Both the position numbers and the translations under genes were made by a program. The notes beneath the pieces were generated by a model. It was not told the origin of the DNA. It made no database searches and saw only the letters and a program-made list of their open reading frames with translations. Of a DNA stretch of 64,000 bases, positions 54,545 through 64,000 are shown one piece after another (position 1 is the stretch's first letter; the number at the start of each line of letters is the position of its first letter). This stretch comes from Macrocystis pyrifera (taxonomy: Eukaryota > Sar > Phaeophyceae > Laminariales > Laminariaceae), in assembly GCA_031763025.1 (NCBI GenBank), contig JASSKH010000020.1, positions 8,434,667 to 8,498,666 on the forward strand, given 5' to 3'.

Positions 54545-55470
54545 CTTCATTGTTCGAGCCCGTTTCGACGAAAATATCTTGTCTCTCGGAGTAGATCTGA
54601 GATAGGCGATACCTGGGCGCTATATCGGGGAACGAGCTTCCTCAGATAGCCAGTCAATCCCAACAAGGCCCTCACCTCCTCCACTGTATCAGCCTTGGCA
54701 AGCTGGGCGGCGGCGTCGATCTTAGACTGCGACGAGCGCACTCCCAGCCTGTCCACGACCACGCCCACGCCCACAAACTCTTGCGGGAGGCACTACCACC
54801 AGAATTTTGAGAGAAGTTCACCGACAAGCCCGCAGCCGATACATGTAGCTCATCTAGCACTTGCCTCACAAGGACCAGGTGTCCCTTTACCTAGTTAGTG
54901 TAGATAATGATGATGATGTCGTCGAGCCATTTTTGGAGTCCCTTGCCTTTCAAAGGGCCGAGGGTTCCACCAAAAGCCCGCTGGTATAATATATCAGTCC
55001 GAATCCGCATCGGTTGAGCTCCCACAATGTCCCGTAGGCGTCTCGCAACGCGGTCTTGTGCTTGTCTTCCTCTGCGATCTCTAGTTGCGTGAAGCCCGAC
55101 GATAGGTCTATCGACGTGAAGCAGCCTGCCCCCTTCACGCCGTCGAGGATGATTTGGATGTCTCCGACGCCTCCACTGTTCGATTTAACAACGTGTTGAG
55201 ATCTCGATAGTTCTGGCAGACCCTCGCTATCCCACCCTTCTTGCGAACGACCAAACAGTTAGCCACCCATGTCGATGACGACCCGCGGATGGCCCCTGCG
55301 TTGAACTGCTTCACAAATTCACTCTGGATCATAGTTTCTTGCTCTGGTGAGTATCGTCGTTGTCTGGCCGCGTCTGGCATGATATCTTCTTTGATCAGGG
55401 GTAATCGAAGCTTGGCCCCCGTGCACGCCGGCACAATCTTGGGGTTGACTGTAAATAGTCCCCATTCCCA
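54545..55470 (-). pseudogene. Gypsy reverse transcriptase
   Basis: The minus strand shows, in order, AGAIRGSSSTWVANCLVVRK (about 55,300), RVCQNYRDLN (about 55,225), FTSIDLSSGFTQLEIAEEDK with the first catalytic Asp (about 55,110), RCGFGL (about 55,015), WLDD followed by an Ile run (54,918-54,929) and VRALLGLTGYLRKLVPRYS (about 54,660). These are the standard Ty3/gypsy RT blocks. WLDD replaces the usual YLDD or YVDD, and an ATC repeat has added Ile residues after it. Frame changes lie near 55,160, 55,000 and 54,890. Confidence 0.88.
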
Positions 55471-55538
55471 GAAAACCCGTGGCATCTCGAGCAAGTCCGG
55501 CTCGTACCTCTCGCCTAGCTGTTTCATGTCGGCTTCTG

Positions 55539-56240
55539 CTAGGTCGACTCCCGCTGGTTCTCTGACCCTTTCCCCCCCTCCCGTCTGCCTTTCCGCTCCC
55601 CTTCCATCAACCTCCGAAACTGGGGTCCCTCCTCCGGGCCGCTCCAGCAGTAGCCGCATCCTCTCCTTGTCGCTTGCGTTGGTTGCGCGTGTACCTTCGC
55701 TACCACGAGAAATTTCGGCACGGCTAGTGGCGTGTTCGTCCGATTGATGACTGTACACTGAAGGAGGTTACCAGGGTACCACCACTGTACTGCCCTCGCT
55801 ACCCCCAGCTCAGCTACGATCTCCATGTCGAATGGCCTTGTCGAAACCACCAGCACTAGTTGTCTGTCCTTCGGTTGAGGACCCTTCACAAAGGTCTCCG
55901 TCTGCATACTGACTAAACCCCCTACCTCTGCCTTCTTTGCCATGCGCAAGTTCCACTGCAAGCTACCGTCGTCCTCGCACGCTATTTCATCTTTCTTTGG
56001 AACTGCCGCAGGCACTGCCAGTCCCTCGGGTTCCCCTACCGTTGGAGCCTGCACAACAGCACACAAACGGTCCCATGTTTTCTCCACCGTTTACATTGCT
56101 GCAGTGCAGATCCCCTGGGTCTTCGTCCGTCTCTCTTGCCAGTCGGCCGCCGTGCCGTCTCGTTGTACTGAATTTTCTGACCTCAGTGGCATCCACGGCG
56201 ACTCCGGCGCTGGCTTGAAGCCTCCCCTTCTGCGAAATTA
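55539..56240 (-). pseudogene. Gypsy pol segment between protease and RT
   Basis: A minus-strand frame of 182 residues runs from 56,087 and includes DMEIVAELGVARAVQWWYPG, VINRTNTPLAVP and KFLVVAKVHA. This looks like the region after the protease in which host-like beta strands precede the RT. A frame change near 55,700 follows. Confidence 0.6.
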
Positions 56241-56379
56241 ATGGCGCTTTCGTTCTGTCTCAGGAATGCGGCGCCTAGAATCAACCCGTACGTAGGGCAA
56301 CCCTTCCACCGCCCGGACCGTCATCCTGCGAACGCGGTCCTCCGGCACGAATACCAACGGAATATCGCATGATCCTACG

Positions 56380-56620
56380 ATGTCGTGGGGGCACCTCTAC
56401 TCCGACTTGAGATGGATACCCTAAACAACCCCTTAGCACTGGAGCTGATCATCCTCTGCTCCCCCCTTGCGTTTCGCTCAACCGAGCAAACGAAACACTC
56501 CAACGCGTAACCCCGCCCCCTGCTCCCGTGTCTACCAATACATCCACTGGCAACCGAAAGCTGTTTCTGTTGGAGTGCCAGACTGTTGCCGTGACCCACA
56601 CCTGTCTCGGTGTTCCCGTT
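56380..56620 (-). pseudogene. Gypsy aspartic protease
   Basis: The minus strand reads VDVLVDTGAGG with the DTGA catalytic triad at 56,521-56,532. Retroelement proteases cut the Gag-Pol polyprotein and work as dimers. Downstream residues are interrupted by stops and frame changes. Confidence 0.75.
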
Positions 56621-59176
56621 TACACTCTTGATGGAAGTGATGGTCGGCCCTTTGGTGTCCCCGCTTGTTATCTCCGTCCATGACGATTTCCAGGGTTCCC
56701 CAGCTGATGTTCCTCTGGGGCGCACCTTCTTGCCTCCTGGTCCAAGTCCACGTCTTTGGTCGGCTGCACGGTGTCCACCTCGTTCGCCTGTTCCATCTCA
56801 CACGGCTTCAGCTCCGACAGAGCGACCGCCTCATTCAGGGGGTAGTGGCCAAACTAGATGACTGTGTCGTCGTGCAAAACTCGGCATCCGTTCCGTTGTT
56901 ACTTGCGGCACTCGTCACCTCTGGCATGATAACAATGTACCTTGTGGTGCTTGACGGCCTCGTTGGCGCTTCCGAGGTCGTCCGATGGGGCCGGCAGCCC
57001 TTGCTACATTTCTACCTGCTCCGCATCCCTGTCTTTGTTTCCGCCGACGGTTGAGGCTGCTCCCCCCCTCCTTCCTGTTGGGGCGTATATCGTTCCGCTT
57101 ACAAGACCTCCTCGTAAAAAGGGGGTTCCGTGGCGGCCTGGAGTGGAAGCTGGCACATTCGCGAATGCTGCTGCTGGTTCTCCTAGGCTGGATTCGGTGC
57201 CCTCGTCCCCCTCGTTCGCTTGGGTAACCAAGACTCTCCAGTGACGCCATCACTGGTTCTGCAAGCGCCTGTATCGCGTTGAGCTGCCTCGTCGTCCAGG
57301 GCATGACCCCCTTGAAGGACTGTCTCTGCGGCTGCCTCATCGGAGTGGTGTCGTCTTGCTCTTCGTCCAAGAATCTCTTCAGCTTCCGTAGCCCCACGAC
57401 CCCGAGAGCCCGGATTCGACTCGTCGGGGTGGCGGTCTCTGTACGTGGGTGATAGCGGGGTGCCCTGCCGGCCAAGTCACACACGAATCTAACGTAGATG
57501 GCTCTTGAGATGCGTCCCTTCTACACCATATACTCAGACTCTGGGTTGTTGATGTTCACAGACACTCGTGCTAGGTGTGCCGTGACCTCCTTCTGCACCA
57601 GGACCACATAAGAAATCGGCGACAGTCTGTCGAGCATGGGTGGGAAGAACAAGTCCAGCGCTCGCTCCACCAGGGTGATTAGGTGCATCTCTGAAAAGAA
57701 ACACCAGACGTATATCTCGTGTAAAGCGTAAGGCCTAGAGTGGTCGACTTGAGCTTCACCCTCGTGTGGAGTACAAGCCTGGTCGACCCGGACAGCCAGG
57801 CTTCGCCGTTCGTGAGCCTGATATTCTCCTGAGCCAGTCGGGCTGTCTCACGTGTCCCACCTTGTTTCGACACTTCCGCTAGAAGCAGGCGGGCCCAGTC
57901 TGTTGTCGTGACTTGATGAAACGGGATAAACGACCGCCCGCCCGCCATGCACCGTGTAGATTTCGACGATGGTGTTGTGCACCATCGCGTCCCACGTAGC
58001 CAGGTTGGGTGAGACCAGATTCATAAAATATTCTACCCGCATAAGAGTTAGGCTGTCCGCCGGGTGAGGGATGCTGGAGCCGTTCGCCGCTGTTTATTCC
58101 GCGGGCATGGCCCACATCCCTCCCTCCTCGCCTTCCATCACCTCTTTAAGCGCGTCACAGAAGCAGAAAATTTGGTTTCTTGACGAGAGGGGCTTTTGGC
58201 TGGTCGGTAGATAGGCCTGTAAACGCGTTTCTTTCCCAATCCTTGGGCTAGCTATCTCAATAGGGAAGCAATTCGGTTGGTGGTCGCCCTTGCGTCTTGG
58301 TGCCTATGGCCATGGTCATCTTCTCCTGGCGCCTGCGGTTCCTGCTCTCCGCCAAGATTAATCGCCCACTGAGACCGGCTCCAGCAGGGTGGGCCATACT
58401 GCATGGGTTGGCCCTAAGCGAGAAAGGAATTACTGGAGCTGCCGTGAGTGGCCAATACTGACTAGGTTGCGGTGGTTACTGGCGTTGGATTTTCTGTGGC
58501 CACTGTTGGTACTGGGGGTATGGGGCTCTCCCCCCAATAGCTGAAGGCGGGAGCGACAAGATGGGGGCTGCTGAGGCTGTAGGCTGTGACTGCGCCTGGA
58601 CTAGGTTGCGGTGGATACTGGCGCTGGATTTGCTGTGGCCACTGTTGGTACTGGGGGTATGGGGCTCTCCCCCCTATAGCTGAAGGCGGGAGCGACAAGA
58701 TGGGGGCTGCTGAGGCTGTAGGCTGTGACTGCGCCTGAAGCGAATAGTGTTGCGGTTCTCCCCCGACTGACGGGGCCGGGGACCAGGGTCGATGCTGGAG
58801 CAGCAGCAGAAAGACCCGACTGCACCGGGAGCTGTTGGCGGGACGACGGAGGCGGCGGGATCGGATCTCCTGCACCGTCGGCCGGTGACGCGCTAATTCC
58901 CCATGGCCATAAACCGGCTGGGGAGACGTCGAGACCGTGCGGGTGGCGGTATGCCCCCACCTGAAGAGGTTTGTGCGTAGTTGGTGCGATGACACGATCT
59001 TCCTTCTGGTTTTTACTCTGTTTGTACATACTTGTATTTCCTTTCTTCTTTCTTTCTTGTTTCCTTCCGTCCTCCGCCAGTTTTCTTTTGTGTTTCTTTC
59101 TTTCTTGTTCTAGGGCGATAGCGACGATCGGGATACTGTGATATTCAGGCGGTTTTATCTTGGAACAATAGTGCAT
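56621..59176 (-). pseudogene. Gypsy gag-like region, decayed
   Basis: Several minus-strand open stretches overlap in different frames. They include a Lys/Glu-rich start (59,176: QERKKHKRKLAEDGRKQERK), a Pro-rich segment (PIPPPPSS and later YSLSSPHLVAPAFSYRGES), an arginine-rich part (57,484 to 56,915) and a Cys/His cluster (KHHKVHCYHARGDECRK, about 56,930) that may be a nucleic-acid-binding site. A 139-bp tandem duplication (58,461-58,738) shifts the frame. The position and composition fit gag, but no classical CCHC knuckle is clear. Confidence 0.55.
58461..58738. repeat. 139-bp tandem duplication in gag
   Basis: ACTAGGTTGCGGTGG starts at 58,461 and again at 58,600. The unit is not a multiple of three. 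Confidence 0.9.
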
Positions 59177-59773
59177 CTGTTCGTTTGCGTGTTGTATATC
59201 TATATATTTATTTATGCATTTATTCGTTTTCTTATTATCGGCGAGCAGTATTGATAAACTGCGAACATGCTGGCGAACGGCTTGAAACTGACATGATCAT
59301 GGCTCTGCCGAAACTACGTGGGGGGAATGTAGTGTACGAACATTAACAACGGCAACGTAGCACCATTTCTGTGCCACCCCCTTTTCTTGACGTGTATCAG
59401 GATACCTCATACACCCTCAAACATACCAGCCTATCAACCCCACCCCCGAACGTACCACCCTGTCAACCCCACCCCCCCCCCCCCCTTGTTTTGTATGCTA
59501 TTGCATAGAGATAATGACCAGATGACAAAAGGGCCTCTCCCATTACGCATACATGATGTCCAAGCTTCGTATGTTTCCGAGCTTGGCATGTGAGCGCTTG
59601 TCCCGTCATACCAGCAACATCGATAAACCGGCAGTACCTGGTCACAAGTTTCTCACGCCCGTGTCGAAACTAAAGGGTAATAATGTGTACTGAACGACTG
59701 ACTCCGTGTCTCCTACGGTAGTAGAGACAGCTGTTCATCGCCTACCCGCTCTGCGAATCGCGCTGAGACGATT
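59177..59773. other. Gypsy leader or unassigned DNA
   Basis: C-rich run near 59,469-59,485. I see no gene. Confidence 0.4.
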
Positions 59774-59888
59774 TATTACGGGGGACCATAGTAAAACAAA
59801 TAGGACCAAATATTGTTAACAAAAATTGGGGGATATGTGTAGATTTTTTGTGCGTATCGTAGGTCCCATCTACTATGGTCCCCCGTAA
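59774..59888 (-). mobile_element. MITE-A copy 13
   Basis: Reverse orientation, with an AACAA insertion in the left end. Confidence 0.9.
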
Positions 59889-59899
59889 GGGTAGGCTCT

Positions 59900-59990
59900 C
59901 TCTTTTCAGGACCGCAGTCCCGCTGTGGCAACAAACTACTTGGAAATTGAGTGAAATGTCCCCCAAAGGGCACTGCAGTTCTAAATGTGC
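59900..59990. mobile_element. MITE-C copy 7
   Basis: GGACCGCAGTCCCGCTGTGG and AGGGCACTGCAGTTCTAAAT bracket a palindrome directly beside MITE-A copy 13. Confidence 0.65.
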
Positions 59991-60018
59991 CGCAATAGTA
60001 GTTCATATATACCGGTAC

Positions 60019-60127
60019 TATTACGGGGGTCCATAGTTAACGGGACTAAATTTTGTTTGTAAAAATAGGTAAATATATAGGTTTTTATGTCCACCATAGG
60101 TGCTATTAACTATGGACCCCCGTAATA
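60019..60127 (-). mobile_element. MITE-A copy 14
   Basis: Reverse orientation, both ends intact. Confidence 0.92.
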
Positions 60128-60867
60128 CCACATGGTACGGTATAACGTATATGACTTTGTGCCGCTGTACAGGGGGTTTACTTTTCTCAGGCGCCGCTAT
60201 CAGGGGACCACGACCGCCGTATACCAGTATATGTTACGATTGCTTTCAGCTTATGTTGTATAAAAAGCTCTGTTGATATGCTGGTGATCACAATGATGGA
60301 TGGTGGGCCTAAAATATACTGATACCTGGTAGTTGATACGTACCACTTGCTGAGTTGTTCGATGGGGGGGCGGGGGCGACAGCAGCAGTACTGACACTTT
60401 ACACTGCTATTGACGAGAGTACGAGGCAGACGACAAAGGGTATGGCTAGGTTCCCGAATCGATTTTCTAGCAGAAACCGGCACCCAGGTGACTTATCACC
60501 GCATTGTTTCGGCGTTCTCTCTTCCTTCTTGCTTTGTGCCTTGTCTAAGCTCACTGTGTTTCCTTTCCCCTCCCCGCCGTCCTTATGCCGGCATCTTCCT
60601 CTGCTTCGTGTTTCTTCGTCCGTGCAGCAGCTATCTGTCCTTCTTGAGCAAATATGTTTTCCTTCTAGCAGCCTTCCTGACATCTGCATCGTTTGTATTA
60701 TGTTTCATTTCAGAATTGATTAATTTATTGTCTTGTTGTTTTTACTTTCTTGTCTCGCTTGATTGAGCTGGAGTTGCGTTCTCGTACTGTACGGCGGCAT
60801 TTCGCTTGCTTCACCCGCGAATTTGCGATATTTTTGTTCTTGCTTTTGGGCTTTCTCTGTCCCAGTC
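60128..60867. other. Unassigned stretch
   Basis: C/T-rich DNA at 60,500-60,720. I see no supported gene. Confidence 0.4.
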
Positions 60868-60975
60868 TTTGTGACCACAGAATTAGTATCACTCTAGGAT
60901 AAGGAATCAGGACGGACGCTGGGTGCACTGATGATGAAGCTGGGTAGAACGGACGATTTAATGTGAAATCAGCAC
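60868..60975 (+). repeat. LINE 3'-end fragment, diverged
   Basis: GTCTTTGTGACCACAGAATT to GATTTAATGTGAAATC matches the terminal block only. Confidence 0.75.
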
Positions 60976-61708
60976 TCACGGCAGTACTACGTACGGTACA
61001 TACAACCGTAAAGGCTTGCCTTCCGACAAGATAGCGTAGATAGATGCCGTTCCTATATAAACCGAACATACTTCGGTAAATCAGTAGTATCGCTCATACG
61101 CTTCTCTGCCAGTCGTTCCCCAATTTCTATTCCCCATATCATTTCATTTTTGCTACGTACCGGTACAGTACATCTTGTTCCTCATCAACGTCCCATCCCC
61201 AGGTCATTGGTCGTATTCCTCCGGTTTCTTCCTCCTTTCCCCTAGCGGCCTGGCGGTCCCTCGGGGCTAGTTTATACGTACGTACTCGTACCTATTCGCC
61301 CACAAGAAAGACGAGTCCTTTTCGGCAAGCCGGTGATTATATCCATGATGCTGGCACATGCACGAGGTACTATTTTAGCATAAATTGCATGAGCACAACT
61401 CACTGCAGGTCACCAGTGTGCGATTTTTTATATATTTTATGCGCCATAAATCCCTTACCTGGTTTTTAGAGGTGTCCAGATTAAAACTACCGTTGTAATT
61501 GTAGCGGCTATCGGAGATACGAGTGTTCGTGGCACCGCTCGATACCCTGGCTACTGCTGTGATCAGGTGATTGCTTCCATGACACTGCAGGGATGCGGCA
61601 CGGATATTTCTTGTTAGCCTTGCCGGGCATGGCCAGGGCATCGTCTAGGCGTGGCATTTACAGAAGCTTGGCGGCACCGCCCTACCGACGCTTCTGCTGA
61701 CAGGACTG
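60976..61708. other. Unassigned stretch
   Basis: I see no gene or repeat. Confidence 0.4.
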
Positions 61709-61813
61709 TAACGGGGCCCATAGTTAATAGGACCTATGGTATACATAAAAACGTATATGTTTACCTATTTTTGCTAAAAATATTTGGTCCTATTTACTAT
61801 GGTCCCCCGTGAT
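61709..61813 (+). mobile_element. MITE-A copy 15
   Basis: Forward orientation; the left end has lost a few G bases. Confidence 0.9.
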
Positions 61814-62827
61814 AACACACCTGTATGTGCAGCTTACGGCAGGTGTTATCAACAGTGCTCTAACAAACTGCAGCAGGCCCAATAACTCACTGCTCAGATT
61901 CCATGCATGGTTTCTAGCGTGGGCGGGTGACCCAACTCTTAACTCGTCAATGTGAGGCAGCCTGCCTCCCCCTCTTGTTTGCTCGCGGCCGATAGCAAGC
62001 ACCATGTCAGCATTTTTTTAACCTCCTACTGTGGTAGGCGCCTATGTGTACAATGTAAATTATTCCAAAAAGGCAATCAATGTTAAAAGCTTGTCGATAG
62101 TCTCCGTCTGCTCACGTCAACGAAAACACGGCCGCAAACAAGTCCCAAACGAGTCCTGGTAGTCACCAGGTGCCTGGTCAGCGCAGCTAACCCGCATGCA
62201 TGTGTGTGGTCTTGATATTAAATCGCTTGCTATGCCGGGCTAAATATCTCTCGTCACGCCAAAGGGCAGCACAATTGCATGTTTCGGAGCACTCGGCAAT
62301 GACAGCTACGAATAGCCGCAGTATGTACCACAGGTACTACTACAGTAAATATATCGTGGGTCGCCAGTTTGTTTCAAACTTCTATTTTTTTGTTTGACCT
62401 TCTGAAATTCTCAACTGCTGCGTTGTTGTCGCGTACTTGTGCTTCAGCATACAACCTGAATTCTCCGCTCCCCAGTTGTATGTACGTATAATACATACAT
62501 GCATACCTGGTACTTACTATGACAGCGGTATATGTAGTGATATCTTGCATCATTGATATACACGAATATACATATCGTACTACTTCTGGTACCTACTCCG
62601 AGTATGGCAGCTCTGCTCCTATCGCGTGGCATTGTCCAATGTCTTGCTGTCATCAGTCTGTTGCTTCATTGACACCGCCGGCAGCACAACCGGCAGACGG
62701 TTCAGCTACGCGCGGTCTCTGTGAGGGTTCGTTCTCTGCCCAATCGCATTTTCCTGTCCGCACGTGCTCCTCTTATAACACCATCTATGGCCGGTTCACG
62801 ATAAAAAGCTGGCTTCTATTTTTGTAT
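61814..62827. other. Unassigned region
   Basis: TACCTGGTAC and CTGGTACCTA motifs occur near 62,505 and 62,588. I see no gene. Confidence 0.4.
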
Positions 62828-62929
62828 TATTACGGGGGACCATAGTAAATAGGACCTGCGGCACACACAAAAACCTACATATGTCCCCATTTTTACTAAC
62901 AATATATATTTATTATGGTCCTCCGTAAT
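62828..62929 (+). mobile_element. MITE-A copy 16
   Basis: Forward orientation with a short deletion in the right half. Confidence 0.9.
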
Positions 62930-63368
62930 GGAATATAGATTACCGGCCGTAGGTCGTCATTTACGTGATGTGATACGTACGAGCGTAGAGAGCGATACAG
63001 CGAAAACCCCTTCACTTTCCTGCTCCTCAGTGCTCACCGTCACCTTGAGCGCTACCCCCGCGAAGCGCTCACCCCGCGACACGTCTACTGTGTAGCTGGC
63101 GGGCGCTCACCTTCGCTTTCCAGCTGCGTACGGTGACTTACAACTGTTCAGCAGGTTCCACCAGTTCGCGACGCCAAAGCTTTGCCAGACCAAAAGCATT
63201 ATCGGATTCCATCAAGTTCACAAAACAAGCACAACATATCAGATTCCATCAGTTCGCCGAACCTCCTCGATTTTTGTTCAGACCCCAGCCCTACTGCTCG
63301 TGTGACTTGCTCTCCGACCTGCACGGTGCTCGTACCACTATCACCACTTCATGATCCTGTCTGGGTCG
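62930..63368. other. Unassigned stretch, possible gypsy leader
   Basis: I see no gene. It leads up to the primer-binding site. Confidence 0.4.
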
Positions 63369-63386
63369 ATCTCCCTGGGTCCACCA
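63369..63386 (-). other. Primer-binding site next to the 5' LTR
   Basis: On the minus strand TGGTGGACCCAGGGAGAT follows the LTR end directly. TGG matches the CCA 3' end that all tRNAs carry, and the next bases would pair with an acceptor stem. I cannot name the tRNA. Confidence 0.65.
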
Positions 63387-63881
63387 TGTTACGGTAAGCT
63401 CTCTGGTGACAGTCACCTGACTTGCCTCCTCAGGTCGTAAGTTGGACCCGTCGGCAGTCCCAGTGGCTCCAATGCTTCGCTCGGACTAGAGAGGAGCAAA
63501 CGATGACGAAACCTCCCGATCACGAGCGATGCAGATGCTTGATTGAGCTCACAAACACGTGAAGTGATGCGCTTATGCGAGTGGATGGTTGGTTTGGCCT
63601 TTTATCCTTTGGCACGTAGTCCTTTAGTTAACTTTTTAGGTTTTGCACTTTTCCTCGTTATTGCCTCTCGTCTGAAGACACTCGGTGCAGGCCTCGGCGT
63701 TGCATGATTTGTCGACCTTGGTCAGGCGTTTTGTATTCAGCAGACTGAAATCGTCTGCTCAAGGAAACGCAAGTCCGCACACCCACAGAATGATCCGCCT
63801 CCACCCTGCGCCCGACGACTCGTGGCTGCATGCCTCAGCCCGTCGTACTTTTGATTGCTCCCACGTCCCTCCGCCGTGACA
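63387..63881 (-). repeat. Ty3/gypsy LTR (5' LTR in element orientation), 495 bp
   Basis: The ends are TGTTACGG and CCGTGACA, so it has the TG...CA ends and short inverted repeats of an LTR. The primer-binding site abuts its low-coordinate edge. It aligns with 48,595-49,099 in the same orientation. Whether both LTRs belong to one element is open, because they differ at roughly one base in five. Confidence 0.8.
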
Positions 63882-63908
63882 GTTTGTCGTTGTTTACGTC
63901 GTACTGGC

Positions 63909-64000
63909 ATTACGGGGGACCATAGTAAATAGGACCTACGGTACACACAAAAACCTGTGTATTTCCCTATTTTCACCAACAATATTTGGCCCTATTTACT
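63909..64000 (+). mobile_element. MITE-A copy 17, cut by the window end
   Basis: Forward orientation; the left end is intact and the right end lies beyond the window. Confidence 0.9.

Overview
The window looks like nuclear DNA of a eukaryote with large, repeat-rich intergenic space. I found no rRNA, no convincing functional tRNA gene and no intact long cellular gene. What I can read is a dense, nested set of mobile elements: non-LTR (LINE) retrotransposons, tRNA-derived SINEs, a Ty3/gypsy LTR retrotransposon, several miniature inverted-repeat elements (MITEs), foldback elements, minisatellites, satellite-like DNA and unusually long poly-G tracts. The host cannot be named from the sequence. 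An alga of the stramenopile type (for example a brown alga) is a guess based on general texture only.

Layout. 1-8.7 kb: a mosaic of two repeat modules (R1, R2) bordered by G-tracts, a 61-base poly-G, a 138-bp tandem duplication, a degenerate ~190-bp satellite (4.1-5.6 kb) and, at 7.43-7.89 kb on the minus strand, the only plausible host-gene exon (signal anchor, then a possible enzyme start). 8.7-12.4 kb: mostly unassigned. 12.4-21.5 kb: a near full-length but broken LINE (apurinic-type endonuclease plus reverse transcriptase), a second truncated LINE, LINE 3' ends and SINE1 copies. 21.5-32.4 kb: SINE1, R1, R3 and MITE-D copies in unassigned DNA. 32.45-33.6 kb: a long GTGGTACCCT-type minisatellite. 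33.9-38.3 kb: palindromic MITEs, then a third LINE on the minus strand with an internal 178-bp duplication. 38.5-48.5 kb: LINE 3' fragments, an R1 copy, a second tRNA-derived family (SINE2), simple repeats and MITEs. 48.6-63.9 kb: a decayed Ty3/gypsy element on the minus strand, with LTR-like ends at 48,595-49,099 and 63,387-63,881, gag/PR/RT/RNase H/INT remnants, and a 2.47-kb long-TIR element inserted in RNase H. That element itself carries a foldback element.

How the parts relate. The genes are remnants of replication modules, not a host pathway. LINE and gypsy copies have frameshifts and stops, so they are dead. SINEs and MITEs carry no protein and depend on enzymes supplied elsewhere. 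The commonest family is MITE-A, a ~110-bp element with 17 copies in 64 kb, in both orientations; copies have landed in the satellite, in a MITE-C and in the gypsy leader, so it was active late. The clearest result is the three-level nest at 51.7-54.2 kb, where an 8-bp duplication marks the insertion and the RNase H sequence lines up on either side.
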